From Halorubrum trapanicum (GTDB taxonomy: Archaea; Halobacteriota; Halobacteria; Halobacteriales; Haloferacaceae), in assembly GCF_017873555.1 (NCBI RefSeq), contig NZ_JAGGKE010000002.1:296782-360781 (forward strand): a DNA stretch of 64,000 nucleotides, given 5' to 3'. Of this stretch, positions 43,247 to 52,316 are shown piece by piece. Numbering within the stretch: the first letter of the stretch is position 1; every line of letters begins with the position of its first letter. The position numbers were made by a program, and so were the translations under genes. A model generated the notes under the pieces. The model was not told the DNA's origin and ran no database searches. It saw nothing but the letters and a program-made list of their open reading frames with translations.

Positions 43247-45436
43247 CTATCGGTCGTCGTCGCGGTCGCCGCCGGTCGCGTCCTCCTCGCGCTCGTCGGC
43301 CGCCTCCTCGGCGGCCTCCTCGTCCGCGTCGTCGTGGTCCACGACGTACGTGTCGTCGAGGTGCGGCTGTTCGTCCTCGGGACCGTCGCCGTGCTCGGCG
43401 GTCCCGTCCGGCTCGTCGAGCGCCTCGGCGACGGCCGCGTCCGCGGCGTCGGCGTCGGAGCCGCCGTCGGTGCCGGGTCCGTCCTCGTCGCTGTCGTCTG
43501 CGTCGCCGGCGTCGCCGGCGGTCTGGCCGCCCTCGACGGCCCGGACGTCCGTCCCCTCCGACCGTTCCGGATCGCGCTCGACGCCGCCCGACAGGTCGGT
43601 CGCGCGGCGGCCGGAGCCGAACAGCCGCTCGCGCAGCGACCGACTGCTGGGCCGCTCGGTGAGCAGCACCGAGGCGTCGACCTCGTGGATCACGTCGAGG
43701 TGAAGCGAGTTCGAGACGAGCCGGGAGAGCAGTCCCTTCTCCGTGGCGCCGATGATGACGAGCGTCTTGTCGGCGGCCGCCCGGCAGATGCCGGTCTCCA
43801 CGTCGCCGCCGTCGTCGACGACGAGCTCCGCGTCGTCGAGACCGTGTTCCGCGGCCCAGTTCGCGAGGAACGCCTCGCCTCGGCCCCTGTCTTCGGGTCC
43901 GTCGACCACGTGAAGCAGCGTCACCTCGGCGCCGACGGTGTCGGCGAGCACCTTCGCGACCTCCGCGCTCAGGTCGGAGTCCGGACCGCCGGAGGTCGGG
44001 ATGAGGATCCGCGAGGTGTCCAGCTCGTGCTCGTTGAGGATGAGGAAGTCGCAGGGGAGCTGGTTGGTCAGCTCGTCGACGGGGCGCTCCGCGCGGGCGG
44101 CGCTCCACAGCTGGTCGTCGCCCCAGCCCATCAACACCGAGTCCGGGCGGGTCCGGCGCGCCATGTTGAACACCTCCTCGAACGAGCGGTGCGAGACGAC
44201 CGTCGAGGTCGACACCTCGACGTCGTACTCCGTCGCCGTCGACCGCAGGTTCGCCATCCCCTCGGCGGAGGCGTCCGCGATACGGCGCCCCGCGTCCCCC
44301 GAGGACAGCGACATGCGTTCGGGCGCCTGAACGACGTGGACGATGTGGACGACCCCCTCCTCGTGGCTGCGCGCGAGCTGCGCCGCCAGCTCGACGATCG
44401 GGCCGTCGGTTCGGGGGTTCGTGATCGGCACCATGACGCGGTACCCCTCGCCCGCGAACAGCGTCGCCTCGGTGGCGTCGAGGATGGGAACGTACGACCG
44501 ACCGGCCGCGCGACCGAACGCCCACTCGGGGACCGTGAGGCGGCGACTCACGCCCTCGAAGCGCGCCTCCTCGAGACGCTCCTCGCTGGTCTGGAAGTAG
44601 TTGACGAGGGTGACCAAGACGACTCCCCCGATGGTGTTCCCGAGCAACACCGGGATCACGAAGCCGACGAGACCGGAGTAGAGGCTGATCTCCGCCCCGT
44701 ACAGCGGGATGTTGTGCTGGAAGAACAGGTACAGCACCTCGGTGAAGGAGACGACCACGTGGAACAGGTCGCCGAGCGGGATCGCGAGGAACGCGAGGTA
44801 GACGACGAGCATCCGGCTCACGGAGTCGGTGGAGGCGAAGCCGACCCAGACGACGCCGGCGACGATGAGCCCCGCCATCGCGGCCTTGAAGAACAGCGGG
44901 ACGAACGCGACGCCGAAGCCGCCCTCGGAGATGTACCGCGCCGCCCCGACGGTGTCGCCCGTGAAGACGCCGCCGTACGAGAGGACGGCCGCGCCGATAG
45001 CGCCGCCCGCGAAGTTGCCCGCGAGCACGATGGTCCAGTGGCGCAACAGGGTCGGGAGGCTCGCGAGCCGTTCGAGCGTGAGCGCCACCGGCGGCAGGGT
45101 GTTCTCGGTGTACAGCTGGTAGCCGCCGATGATGATGTAGATGAACCCGAGCGGGTACAGCATGACGCTCAGTATCGGATGAGAGTCGGTCGTCGCCGTC
45201 AGCGACGCGTACAGCATGAACGTGATCGTGATCGCCAGCCCGGCGGCGAGTCCGCTGAAGAACAGCTCTCGGCTCCCAGAGGTCACCTCCTCGTCCGCGG
45301 CCGCGATGATCCGCTGGAACACCTCGTCCGAGGAGAACCGGTCCCGAACGGCCTCGCCGACCGCGGGCGCGCCGCTCCGGGACCGCTCGACGACCTCCCG
45401 CATCGAATCGTCGTCGGGTTGCTCTGAGTCCGTCAC
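43247..45436 (-). CDS. Formate/nitrite-transporter-like channel fused to Usp domains
   Basis: 729 residues. Residues about 40-290 form six membrane helices of the FNT family (YfdC-like: ELFFSGLAAGLAITITFMLYA, YTENTLPPVA, LLRHWTIVLAGNFAGGAIGA). Then two UspA-type domains follow (about 325-455 and 460-600; nucleotide-loop-like IIGATEKGLLSRLVSNSLH in the second). The last 110 residues are a disordered, highly acidic tail. Predicts a small-anion channel with built-in cytoplasmic nucleotide or stress sensing. GTG 45436 is favoured by a TATA box at 45458-45467. Confidence 0.85.
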   Translation of the reverse strand: MTDSEQPDDDSMREVVERSRSGAPAVGEAVRDRFSSDEVFQRIIAAADEEVTSGSRELFFSGLAAGLAITITFMLYASLTATTDSHPILSVMLYPLGFIYIIIGGYQLYTENTLPPVALTLERLASLPTLLRHWTIVLAGNFAGGAIGAAVLSYGGVFTGDTVGAARYISEGGFGVAFVPLFFKAAMAGLIVAGVVWVGFASTDSVSRMLVVYLAFLAIPLGDLFHVVVSFTEVLYLFFQHNIPLYGAEISLYSGLVGFVIPVLLGNTIGGVVLVTLVNYFQTSEERLEEARFEGVSRRLTVPEWAFGRAAGRSYVPILDATEATLFAGEGYRVMVPITNPRTDGPIVELAAQLARSHEEGVVHIVHVVQAPERMSLSSGDAGRRIADASAEGMANLRSTATEYDVEVSTSTVVSHRSFEEVFNMARRTRPDSVLMGWGDDQLWSAARAERPVDELTNQLPCDFLILNEHELDTSRILIPTSGGPDSDLSAEVAKVLADTVGAEVTLLHVVDGPEDRGRGEAFLANWAAEHGLDDAELVVDDGGDVETGICRAAADKTLVIIGATEKGLLSRLVSNSLHLDVIHEVDASVLLTERPSSRSLRERLFGSGRRATDLSGGVERDPERSEGTDVRAVEGGQTAGDAGDADDSDEDGPGTDGGSDADAADAAVAEALDEPDGTAEHGDGPEDEQPHLDDTYVVDHDDADEEAAEEAADEREEDATGGDRDDDR

Positions 45437-45457
45437 TGGCGGAGGCCACGGCGGCCC

Positions 45458-45467
45458 GATAAAAAGC
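45458..45467 (-). promoter_or_regulatory. TATA box of the FNT-Usp gene
   Basis: Minus-strand gctttttatc, about 27 bases before GTG 45436; it overlaps a longer in-frame reading and so excludes the upstream start at 45469. Confidence 0.6.
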
Positions 45468-45553
45468 ACTTGCTCTTCCGGTTACGCGGTGAAAAACGAC
45501 CGGCCCGGCGGCGTCGGCGGTGGCCGCGAGAGGCGCCGACGACCGACGCGGAC

Positions 45554-46846
45554 TCAGGCGCGCTCGACGGTCACCGTTCGGACCTCGACGGTGACCTCGC
45601 CGCCGACCACGGTCTCGATGCGGTCGTCGAGCGCGGGCGCGATGCCCTCGACGGTGCCGCCGGGCGGCGCACCCACCGTGACCACCACCCGATCGGTTTC
45701 GAGCGGCGGGACGGTTCCGGTGCGCTCGACGGTCAGATCGAGGAGTTCGAACTCCGAGTTCAGCGCGGTCAGCTCGTCGCTCGCGGCGGCGCGGATGTCG
45801 GTCTCGGTGGTCGAGGCGACGTACGACTCGTAGGTGACGCCGCCGAGGAACACCGAGAGCAGCGCGATGGCGACCACCAGCACGGCGACCCGTTTGAGGA
45901 ACGCCGAGCGCGCCTCGTCCTCGCGGAACCACCGCTGGGGCCGGTATCCTTCGTACCATAACATCACGAGCGCCGAGAGGTTGATCGAGAGGACGTTCAC
46001 CGCGACGATGACGCCCGCGCCGATCACGAGCCGCGGGATCCGGAAGGCGATTCCGATGCCGACCGCGGCCGCGGGCGGGATGAGCGCGACCGCGATCATC
46101 ACGCCCACGAGTGTCGCCGAGACGCCCGTCATCAGCGAGACGATGCCCGCGATCCCCGCCCCGACCGCGACGACCAAGACGAGGACGTTCGGCGCGAGCC
46201 GCTCCGACACCTCCGCGAGTTCGAGCGGGTCGAGTCCGGGCGGGACCAGGGCGAGCGAGCGCAGGGCGAACGCGAACAGCGTCGCCGCGAGGACCGCGAC
46301 CGCGACGCCGAGGACCTGCATCCGGACCCCGCGCCGGAACAGCGCCTCGTCGTCGACGACGGTGCCGATCGCGGCCGACATCGCCGGCCCGATGAGCGGC
46401 GCGATCACCATCGATCCGACCACGGTCGCGGGCGAGTCGAGCAGCAGCCCCGCCGTCGCGATCACCGCGGAAATGACGGTCATCAGCACGTACGTCCCCA
46501 GCCCCGAGGCGAGACCCTCCGCCTTCGCCTGTAGCTCCTCGCGGGAGATCCGGTCGCCGCCGCGCTCGGCGTCCTCCTCGTACTGCTCTTCGAGCGCCTC
46601 GAACCGGCGCGAGATGACCGTCTCGGCCGCGACGATGACGGTATACGTGCTCTCGTCGATCCCCGCCTCCCGCAGTCGGTCGAGGACGGGTTCGACGGCA
46701 GCCCTCGGCAGCGGGAACGTCGCGACCGCGGTGTACTCCCGGCCGCTCGTCTCGTCGGTGACGACGTAGTCGACCCCCTCGTCGTCGAGCGCGCGGACGA
46801 CAGCCGCCCGCTTGCCCGCCGGAATCATGACCTGAACGAGTCGCAC
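45554..46846 (-). CDS. DUF389 (TIGR00341) membrane protein
   Basis: 430 residues from GTG 46846. The soluble N-terminus (1-110; MRLVQVMIPAGKRAAV) is followed by about six to seven helices with the family hallmarks DSPATVVGSMVIAPLIGPAMS and SLMTGVSATLVGVMIAVALIPPAAAVG, then a C-terminal soluble beta domain (about 330-430). Function unknown; the two hallmark Pro/Gly-rich motifs look like re-entrant transporter elements. A TATA-like ctcttatag (minus) is near 46870-46880. It neighbours the FNT-Usp channel in the same direction. Confidence 0.88.
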   Translation of the reverse strand: MRLVQVMIPAGKRAAVVRALDDEGVDYVVTDETSGREYTAVATFPLPRAAVEPVLDRLREAGIDESTYTVIVAAETVISRRFEALEEQYEEDAERGGDRISREELQAKAEGLASGLGTYVLMTVISAVIATAGLLLDSPATVVGSMVIAPLIGPAMSAAIGTVVDDEALFRRGVRMQVLGVAVAVLAATLFAFALRSLALVPPGLDPLELAEVSERLAPNVLVLVVAVGAGIAGIVSLMTGVSATLVGVMIAVALIPPAAAVGIGIAFRIPRLVIGAGVIVAVNVLSINLSALVMLWYEGYRPQRWFREDEARSAFLKRVAVLVVAIALLSVFLGGVTYESYVASTTETDIRAAASDELTALNSEFELLDLTVERTGTVPPLETDRVVVTVGAPPGGTVEGIAPALDDRIETVVGGEVTVEVRTVTVERA

Positions 46847-46952
46847 GGTCGCCGGTCGCGCCGACGCCTCTTATAGGGTCGGCACGCCGCGGACGTCGCG
46901 GTCGCGAGAAACGGAACTTTAATGCGCGAATCGCTCGCACCTTCGGGCAAGA

Positions 46953-47204
46953 ATGCTCTCGCCGCTGGTCATCGACACGTTCCTGCTCGACTACCACCTC
47001 GGGCACGTCATACTGCTCGGGCTCGTCGTCTCGCTTCTGGGAGCCGCGCCGCTGAAGTCTCAGAAAGTGATCGCGTCGATCTTGGCCGTGTTCGGCGTCA
47101 TCTTCATTATGGCCCCGTACACGACGATGCCGTCGACGTTTATCATAGCGGGCATCCCGCTCGTCCTGATCGGCACGCTGCTGTGGACGATGGCCGGCCG
47201 GTAA
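46953..47204 (+). CDS. Small membrane protein (83 aa), unknown function
   Basis: Three hydrophobic helices (about residues 18-34, 38-54 and 60-80), little else: MLSPLVIDTFLLDYHLGHV at the front and a short polar PYTTMPST turn. A TATA-like actttaatg (46917-46925) sits about 30 bases upstream. Composition and promoter both indicate a real gene; no family recognised. Confidence 0.65.
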   Translation: MLSPLVIDTFLLDYHLGHVILLGLVVSLLGAAPLKSQKVIASILAVFGVIFIMAPYTTMPSTFIIAGIPLVLIGTLLWTMAGR

Positions 47205-47344
47205 GCGCACGCGAGAACGACTCGAAATACCGTTTTCTCCTCCGCCCTCCGCGACGACCGCGACCGATCCTGGCGTCCTGTGCGATCCCGCCGCCGCCCT
47301 GTGCGATCCCGCTCCTTTTTGCCCCCCGGGAGACACTCCCCGCC

Positions 47345-48226
47345 ATGGTAACGGTACGGGCCCCCGCGACGAGCGCGAACCTCGGGAGCGGCTTCGACGT
47401 GTTCGGGGCGGCCCTCTCGCGGCCGGCGGACGTCGTCACGGTCGAGCGGGCGGCCGAGACGACGATCGAGGTCACCGGGGTCGGCGCGCAGTACATCCCG
47501 GAGGACCCCGAGAAGAACACCGTCGGTGCCGTCGTCGAGGCGCTCGACGCGCCCGCGCGGATCCACATCGACAAGGGCGTGCGCCCGGCCTCGGGACTCG
47601 GCTCCTCGGCCGCGAGCGCCGCGGGCGCCGCGGTCGCGCTCAACCGACTGTACGACCGCGGCCTCTCTCGGGAGGAACTGGTCCCGATCGCCGCCGAGGG
47701 CGAGGCGGTCGTCTCCGGCGTCGCCCACTCCGACAACGTCGCCCCCTCGATCCTCGGCGGCTTCACCGTGACGACCGCCGAGGGGACCCGCTCGGTCGAC
47801 GCCGCGATCCCCCTCGTCGTCTGTCTGCCGGACGTGGCGGTCTCGACCCGGGACGCGCGCCGGGTCGTCCCCGAGACCGCCTCGATGGAGGAGCTGGTCG
47901 AGACGGTCGGGAACGCGGCGACGCTCGCGGTCGGGATGTGTCGCTCGGACACAGACCTCGTCGGTCTCGGCATGGACGACCCCGTGGTCACGCCCGAGCG
48001 CGCCCGCCTGATCACCGGCTACGACGACGTCCGCGAGCGCGCCTTCGACGCCGGCGCGACCGGCGTCACCGTCAGCGGGGCCGGACCGGCGGTGATCGCG
48101 GCCTGCCGCGAGCGCGACCGCCGGGACGTCGCCGCCGAGATGCTCGACGCCTTCGCCGAGGCCGGGATCGAGTCGCGGGCGTATCAAACCCGTATCGGCC
48201 GCGGATCGACTGTTCTCGACGAGTGA
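47345..48226 (+). CDS. thrB: Homoserine kinase
   Basis: 293 residues, GHMP kinase family. The N-terminal TVRAPATSANLGSGFDVFG, the phosphate loop VRPASGLGSSAASAAGAAVALN, and C-terminal TVSGAGPAVIAAC identify homoserine kinase. It phosphorylates homoserine with ATP on the threonine pathway. ATG 47345 is preceded by a TATA-like ctttttgcc (47313-47321). Confidence 0.95.
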   Translation: MVTVRAPATSANLGSGFDVFGAALSRPADVVTVERAAETTIEVTGVGAQYIPEDPEKNTVGAVVEALDAPARIHIDKGVRPASGLGSSAASAAGAAVALNRLYDRGLSREELVPIAAEGEAVVSGVAHSDNVAPSILGGFTVTTAEGTRSVDAAIPLVVCLPDVAVSTRDARRVVPETASMEELVETVGNAATLAVGMCRSDTDLVGLGMDDPVVTPERARLITGYDDVRERAFDAGATGVTVSGAGPAVIAACRERDRRDVAAEMLDAFAEAGIESRAYQTRIGRGSTVLDE

Positions 48227-48295
48227 GCGGTCGCGGATCGGTCGGTCGTCGAGGGTCGGAACCGACGACCGGTCGGGCCGCCGACCGCACGGCGG

Positions 48296-49972
48296 TCACT
48301 CGTTTTGAACGAACTCGCCCGAGCAGTCGTACTCGATCAGCTCGAACTCGTTCGCGGCCTGGACGGTCCCGTTGTAGGGGTCGGTCCGCTCGTACAGCTG
48401 GTAGACGGTGACGTTCTCGACGCCGGTCGCGTGCGTGCGGTTCCACTCCGCACAGAGGTAGTTCGCGAGGTACGAGCGGTGATTTTCGTTGTTCCCGGAG
48501 CGGACGTTCGAGAGGTACTTCCGCCAGCGCGCGGTGGGATACGTCGCGTCGACGTCCGGCGGTCGGTCCAAGGACACCTCGGCGTCGTGGAGCACGTCCC
48601 GTTCGCTCCCGTTTTCGAGGACGCCGGGAGCCGCGAACCACCGGGTCGTGCGGGCCGGTTCGGGCGCGAACATCTGCCAGTGCTGGTCCATCTCGACGGT
48701 CTCTAAGACCTCCTCGCCGGGGTCCGGAACCTCGCCGTAGCCGACCGACTGCGCGCTCGAAAGGACGATCAACACGACGAACAGGGCGGGCAGGACCGTC
48801 GAGAAGAGCGGGCTTCCGCGTTCGACCCCCGCGTGGAGGCGGTCTCTGAGGCCGTCGAGGCGGCCGTTCGGGGTCGACCGAGGCGCCGACGCGTCGAGCG
48901 AGGCGATCCGCCCCCCCGCGGATTCGAGGCGCGCACGCCATCGAGCGAGGGCCGCCGACGGGGCGAGCCGGTTTACCCCCCGCTCCGCTGCGTCCCAGAC
49001 GGGCGTCTGGTAGAACGGAACGAAGCCGACGACGGCGATGACGGGGAAGAGATCGATCCGCATCGTGGCCGCCATCCCGACGTGCATGCCGACGAACAGC
49101 GAGGCGACCGCGGCGCGGGGGAACCCCGTGAGAACGACCAGCAGCGGCGAAGCGAACAGTAGCGCGATCCACACGACCGTGAACGCGCGAAGCAGGGCGG
49201 GGAACGCAGTGATGTGGTTGCCGAGGAGGTAGGTGAAGTGGTCCGCCTGCATGACGTACGCGACCGCCTCACCGCTCATCCAGAGGTCCCCCTCGAGCTT
49301 GTGAACGCCGTTCGTCACGTACATCACCAGCATCTGGAGGAGCACTCCCATCGAGGCGACCGTCGCGACGGCGCTCCCACGGTCCCCCGCCGAGGGACCA
49401 GTTTCCGGCGCCGTCTCGTCCTCGGCGCCGTCACCGGCGTCAGGCGTCGCGCCGTCACCGGAGTTCTTGGCGTCCGAGCGCCTGATCGCGTCGACCGACC
49501 AGCGCGCGCCCAGCGGGAGGAAGACGCCCCAGAAGAGCAGCATCGCGAAGAGGGCGTCGCCCGCGTTCAACACCATCGGGTTCCGGGCCTGGAGGGAGAG
49601 CAGCAGCAGCCACGAGACGACCGTCGCGAGCCGCGTCCGATACCCGACGAACAGCGCGAGGGCGACGACGCCCGCGACCGCGAACAGCGACGCGACGGCC
49701 CACGGCTCGCCGGAGAGCGCGTGGAGCGAGTAGACCTCAGAGTAGTCGGCGAACAGCGCGCGTCGCGGGAGCACGCCGGCGTCCGTGTAGAAGGCGGTCA
49801 GCGAGCGCGAGCGGCGGAGCAGGTCGGCGATCAGCAGCGCTCCGAGACCGATCCTGAAGGCGGCGAGCGCGCGCAGGTCCACCGAGGTTCGCGCGGCGAC
49901 CGCCGCCGAGAGCCGTCGGACGGCGGCAGAGAACCGCGACCGAACGGTCGCGACCGAGGGACTCCGAGACAT
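48296..49972 (-). CDS. HTTM-domain membrane protein (vitamin-K-carboxylase-like)
   Basis: 558 residues. Starts with an amphipathic region, then helices including SVDLRALAAFRIGLGALLIADLL, the usual HTTM opening, and GRYRTRLATVV-like loops. About eight to nine membrane helices occur to residue ~395, with an acidic loop at about 165-195; a soluble C-terminal domain (about 410-558) follows and may be extracellular (N-glycosylation sequons NGS, NRT, NVT, NGT). HTTM proteins resemble the membrane part of gamma-glutamyl carboxylase. Divergent from a DCC-family thiol protein gene. Confidence 0.85.
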   Translation of the reverse strand: MSRSPSVATVRSRFSAAVRRLSAAVAARTSVDLRALAAFRIGLGALLIADLLRRSRSLTAFYTDAGVLPRRALFADYSEVYSLHALSGEPWAVASLFAVAGVVALALFVGYRTRLATVVSWLLLLSLQARNPMVLNAGDALFAMLLFWGVFLPLGARWSVDAIRRSDAKNSGDGATPDAGDGAEDETAPETGPSAGDRGSAVATVASMGVLLQMLVMYVTNGVHKLEGDLWMSGEAVAYVMQADHFTYLLGNHITAFPALLRAFTVVWIALLFASPLLVVLTGFPRAAVASLFVGMHVGMAATMRIDLFPVIAVVGFVPFYQTPVWDAAERGVNRLAPSAALARWRARLESAGGRIASLDASAPRSTPNGRLDGLRDRLHAGVERGSPLFSTVLPALFVVLIVLSSAQSVGYGEVPDPGEEVLETVEMDQHWQMFAPEPARTTRWFAAPGVLENGSERDVLHDAEVSLDRPPDVDATYPTARWRKYLSNVRSGNNENHRSYLANYLCAEWNRTHATGVENVTVYQLYERTDPYNGTVQAANEFELIEYDCSGEFVQNE

Positions 49973-50133
49973 AATCTTGTGATCCAACTTGTTGGAGACG
50001 CGGTGGGACCTGTATAAGTTTTCCGTGCGCCGGAACGGCCGTCTCCGTCTCGACGGGTCCCGGGTCCCGGAGCGCGGAGCGGCTCGAAGCCACCGGAATC
50101 CTCAACTGCGACGGCGGCGTACGTCCGAGGGTG

Positions 50134-50550
50134 ATGGACGGGGACATCCCGGAGGACGCCGCGATCGTGCTCTTCGACGGCGTCTGTAACCTCTGTAGCG
50201 GGTTCGTACAGTTCATCGTCCCCCGCGACTCGGAGGGGAAGTACCGGTTCGCCTCGCTCCAGTCCGACGTGGGACAGTCGCTCCTGTCCGAACACGACCT
50301 CGCGAACGAGGAACTGGACTCGATCGTTCTGATCGAAGACGGAGAGAGCTACGTGAAGTCGTCGGCGATCATCCAGATCGCGACGGGACTCGGCGGTCGC
50401 TATCGGCTGCTCTCGCCGTTCCGATACGTCCCCGCGCCGGTCCGCGACCGCGCCTACGACTTCGTCGCCGACCACCGGTACCAGTGGTTCGGGAAGAAAG
50501 ACCGGTGTATGATGCCGTCGGGCGACGTCGAGTCGCGATTTCTGGAGTGA
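50134..50550 (+). CDS. DCC-family (DUF393) thiol-disulfide oxidoreductase-like protein
   Basis: 138 residues. The family motif DGVCNLC (Asp15, Cys18, Cys21) is intact; later come KYRFASLQSD and SSAIIQIATGLGGRYRLLS, all typical of DUF393. The thioredoxin-like fold with CxxC-type pair suggests redox or thiol chemistry in the cytoplasm. DCC proteins often pair with HTTM proteins, as here in divergent orientation 162 bases apart. Confidence 0.9.
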   Translation: MDGDIPEDAAIVLFDGVCNLCSGFVQFIVPRDSEGKYRFASLQSDVGQSLLSEHDLANEELDSIVLIEDGESYVKSSAIIQIATGLGGRYRLLSPFRYVPAPVRDRAYDFVADHRYQWFGKKDRCMMPSGDVESRFLE

Positions 50551-50588
50551 GCCGCGCGGGGGAAGCGGGACCCGCGTCCCGACCCCTC

Positions 50589-51158
50589 TCACTCCGCGCC
50601 GCGCCGCTCGTAGGTGACGAACGCGAGGTCGCCGTCGGTCTCGCGGTCGCGTTCGACCCACGCCTCGGAGTCCCACTCGGGGAACCGGGTGTCGCCGTCG
50701 GGGCGCTCGGGAATCTCGGTGACGACCATCCGGTCGGCGCGGTCGAGGAACGCCTCGTAGATCGTCGCCCCGCCGATGACGTAGACTGCGTCGACCCCGC
50801 GGTCGGCGGCGTCCTCGGTCGCTCGCGCGACCGCGGTCTCAACCTCGTGTGCCACGACCGCGCCGTCGGGGAGGTCGTCGTCGTCGATGAGGCGGGTCGT
50901 CAACACGACGCTGGTTCGATCGGGGAGGGGACCGCCGACCCGGTCGGCGATGCCCTCGTACGTCTTCCGGCCGACGATCACCGGGTGGCCGGTCGTCAGC
51001 CGCTTGAAGTGCGCCAAGTCCGCCGGGTAGTGCCAGGGCATCTCGTCGTCGTCACCGATCACGCCGTTCTCGGCGACGGCCGCGACGAGGACGAGGTCCG
51101 GATCGGCGGGGTCGCCTTCCCCGTCGGCGGCGTCGGCGTCGGCGTTGGCGTCCGCCAT
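50589..51158 (-). CDS. folA: Dihydrofolate reductase
   Basis: 189 residues. Signature stretches: LVLVAAVAENGVIGDDDEMPWHYPADLAHFKRLT, VIVGRKTYEGI, VYVIGGATIYEAFL, and C-terminal VTEI. An acidic, probably disordered extension (ADANADADAADGEGDPADPD) precedes the usual start. The ATG overlaps the thyA stop by one base (TGATG), so translation is coupled. DHFR regenerates tetrahydrofolate consumed by ThyA. Confidence 0.95.
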   Translation of the reverse strand: MADANADADAADGEGDPADPDLVLVAAVAENGVIGDDDEMPWHYPADLAHFKRLTTGHPVIVGRKTYEGIADRVGGPLPDRTSVVLTTRLIDDDDLPDGAVVAHEVETAVARATEDAADRGVDAVYVIGGATIYEAFLDRADRMVVTEIPERPDGDTRFPEWDSEAWVERDRETDGDLAFVTYERRGAE

Positions 51159-52186
51159 CACTCCGCGACCGCGAACGAGATGCCGTCCGCGGAGTCGTAG
51201 TCGACGATCTCGACGTCGTCGTAGGTCAGCTCGTCGAGCGGCTTGTCGGCGATCTCGATCCGCGGGCGCTCGCGGGGGGTCCGCGAGAGCTGTTCGAGCA
51301 GGCCGGGCACGTGGTCGTACCCCTCCTGCCCGTTCGGCTCGTCGGGCGCAGTGCGCTCGACCCAGCTTTTCACGTCGAGGTAGTCACCCTTGCGCTCGAC
51401 GTTCGCGAGGCGCTCTTGGACGTACCGGAGGTTGTTGGCGTACCACTTCCCGCGGTCGCCGCGGCCGCAGTAGACGTGCGCGTCGACGACTGTGTGGCCG
51501 AACTCCCCGACCTCGAAGCCGGTCCGCTGGGCGAGCGCGTTCGCGAGGAGCGCGTACGCGGCGATGTTGAACGGGACGCCGAGCGCGATGTCGCCCGAGC
51601 GCTGTGTGAGGTGGAGGTTGAGCCGGCCGTCCTGGACGTTCACCACGAAGGTGTAGTGGCAGGGCGGCAGCGTCGAGACGGCGGCGTTCGCCGGGTGCCA
51701 CGCGTTCACGACCATCCGGCGGGAGTGGGGGTTCTCCTCGAGCGTGTCGAGGACGTACTGGATCTGGTCGAACGTGCGGCGTCGCGTCCCGTCCGCGTCC
51801 TCCTCGACGGTGACCCAGCGGTCCGCGTCGTCGGGCCACGTCTCGCCCGGAAGCTCGGCGGCCGACTCCGGGACCGGGAATCGGCGCCAGAACCGACCGT
51901 ACGCGGTGTCGAGCTTCCCCGCCTCGTCGGCCCACGCGTCCCAGATCTTCGTCTCCTCGCGGAGGTTCCGGATGTGCTCCTCGCCGGAGAGGTACCACAG
52001 CACCTCGTGGATGAGCGAGTTCCACCGGTAGCCGTCCATCTTCTTCGTGGTCAGGAGGGGGAACCCCTCCGCGAGGTCGACGGTGTACTGCCCGCTGAAC
52101 GTCGCGATGGTGTCGACGCCGGTCCGGTTCGGCTTGTACGTGCCCGTCGAGAGCGCGTCGTCGACGAGGTCGAGGTACTGTTGCAT
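51158..52186 (-). CDS. thyA: Thymidylate synthase
   Basis: 342 residues, longer than E. coli ThyA (264) mainly through an insertion at about 103-142 and a longer C-terminus. The nucleophile is Cys176 (TLPPCHYTF); dUMP-binding arginines in NRTGVDT and SRRM, and QRSGDIALGVPFNIAAYALL, are intact. Methylates dUMP with methylene-tetrahydrofolate. Cotranscribed with folA, the classical pair. Confidence 0.96.
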   Translation of the reverse strand: MQQYLDLVDDALSTGTYKPNRTGVDTIATFSGQYTVDLAEGFPLLTTKKMDGYRWNSLIHEVLWYLSGEEHIRNLREETKIWDAWADEAGKLDTAYGRFWRRFPVPESAAELPGETWPDDADRWVTVEEDADGTRRRTFDQIQYVLDTLEENPHSRRMVVNAWHPANAAVSTLPPCHYTFVVNVQDGRLNLHLTQRSGDIALGVPFNIAAYALLANALAQRTGFEVGEFGHTVVDAHVYCGRGDRGKWYANNLRYVQERLANVERKGDYLDVKSWVERTAPDEPNGQEGYDHVPGLLEQLSRTPRERPRIEIADKPLDELTYDDVEIVDYDSADGISFAVAE

Positions 52187-52316
52187 GGTGGGGTTGCGCG
52201 CGCCGGGACCGACGGTCGCCGGCGCGGACTGTTATCGGGTCAAACGAACCGGGGTAACTAATAACGGTTCGATTCCGGGAGACGGAGCGAGTTCCGGCGT
52301 CGCCGGGACCGCGACC

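Noticed and set aside
43212..47336. 1374-codon open frame on the minus strand
   Set aside because: Arg/Gly/Ala-rich translation in another frame of the FNT-Usp and DUF389 genes; no domain visible.
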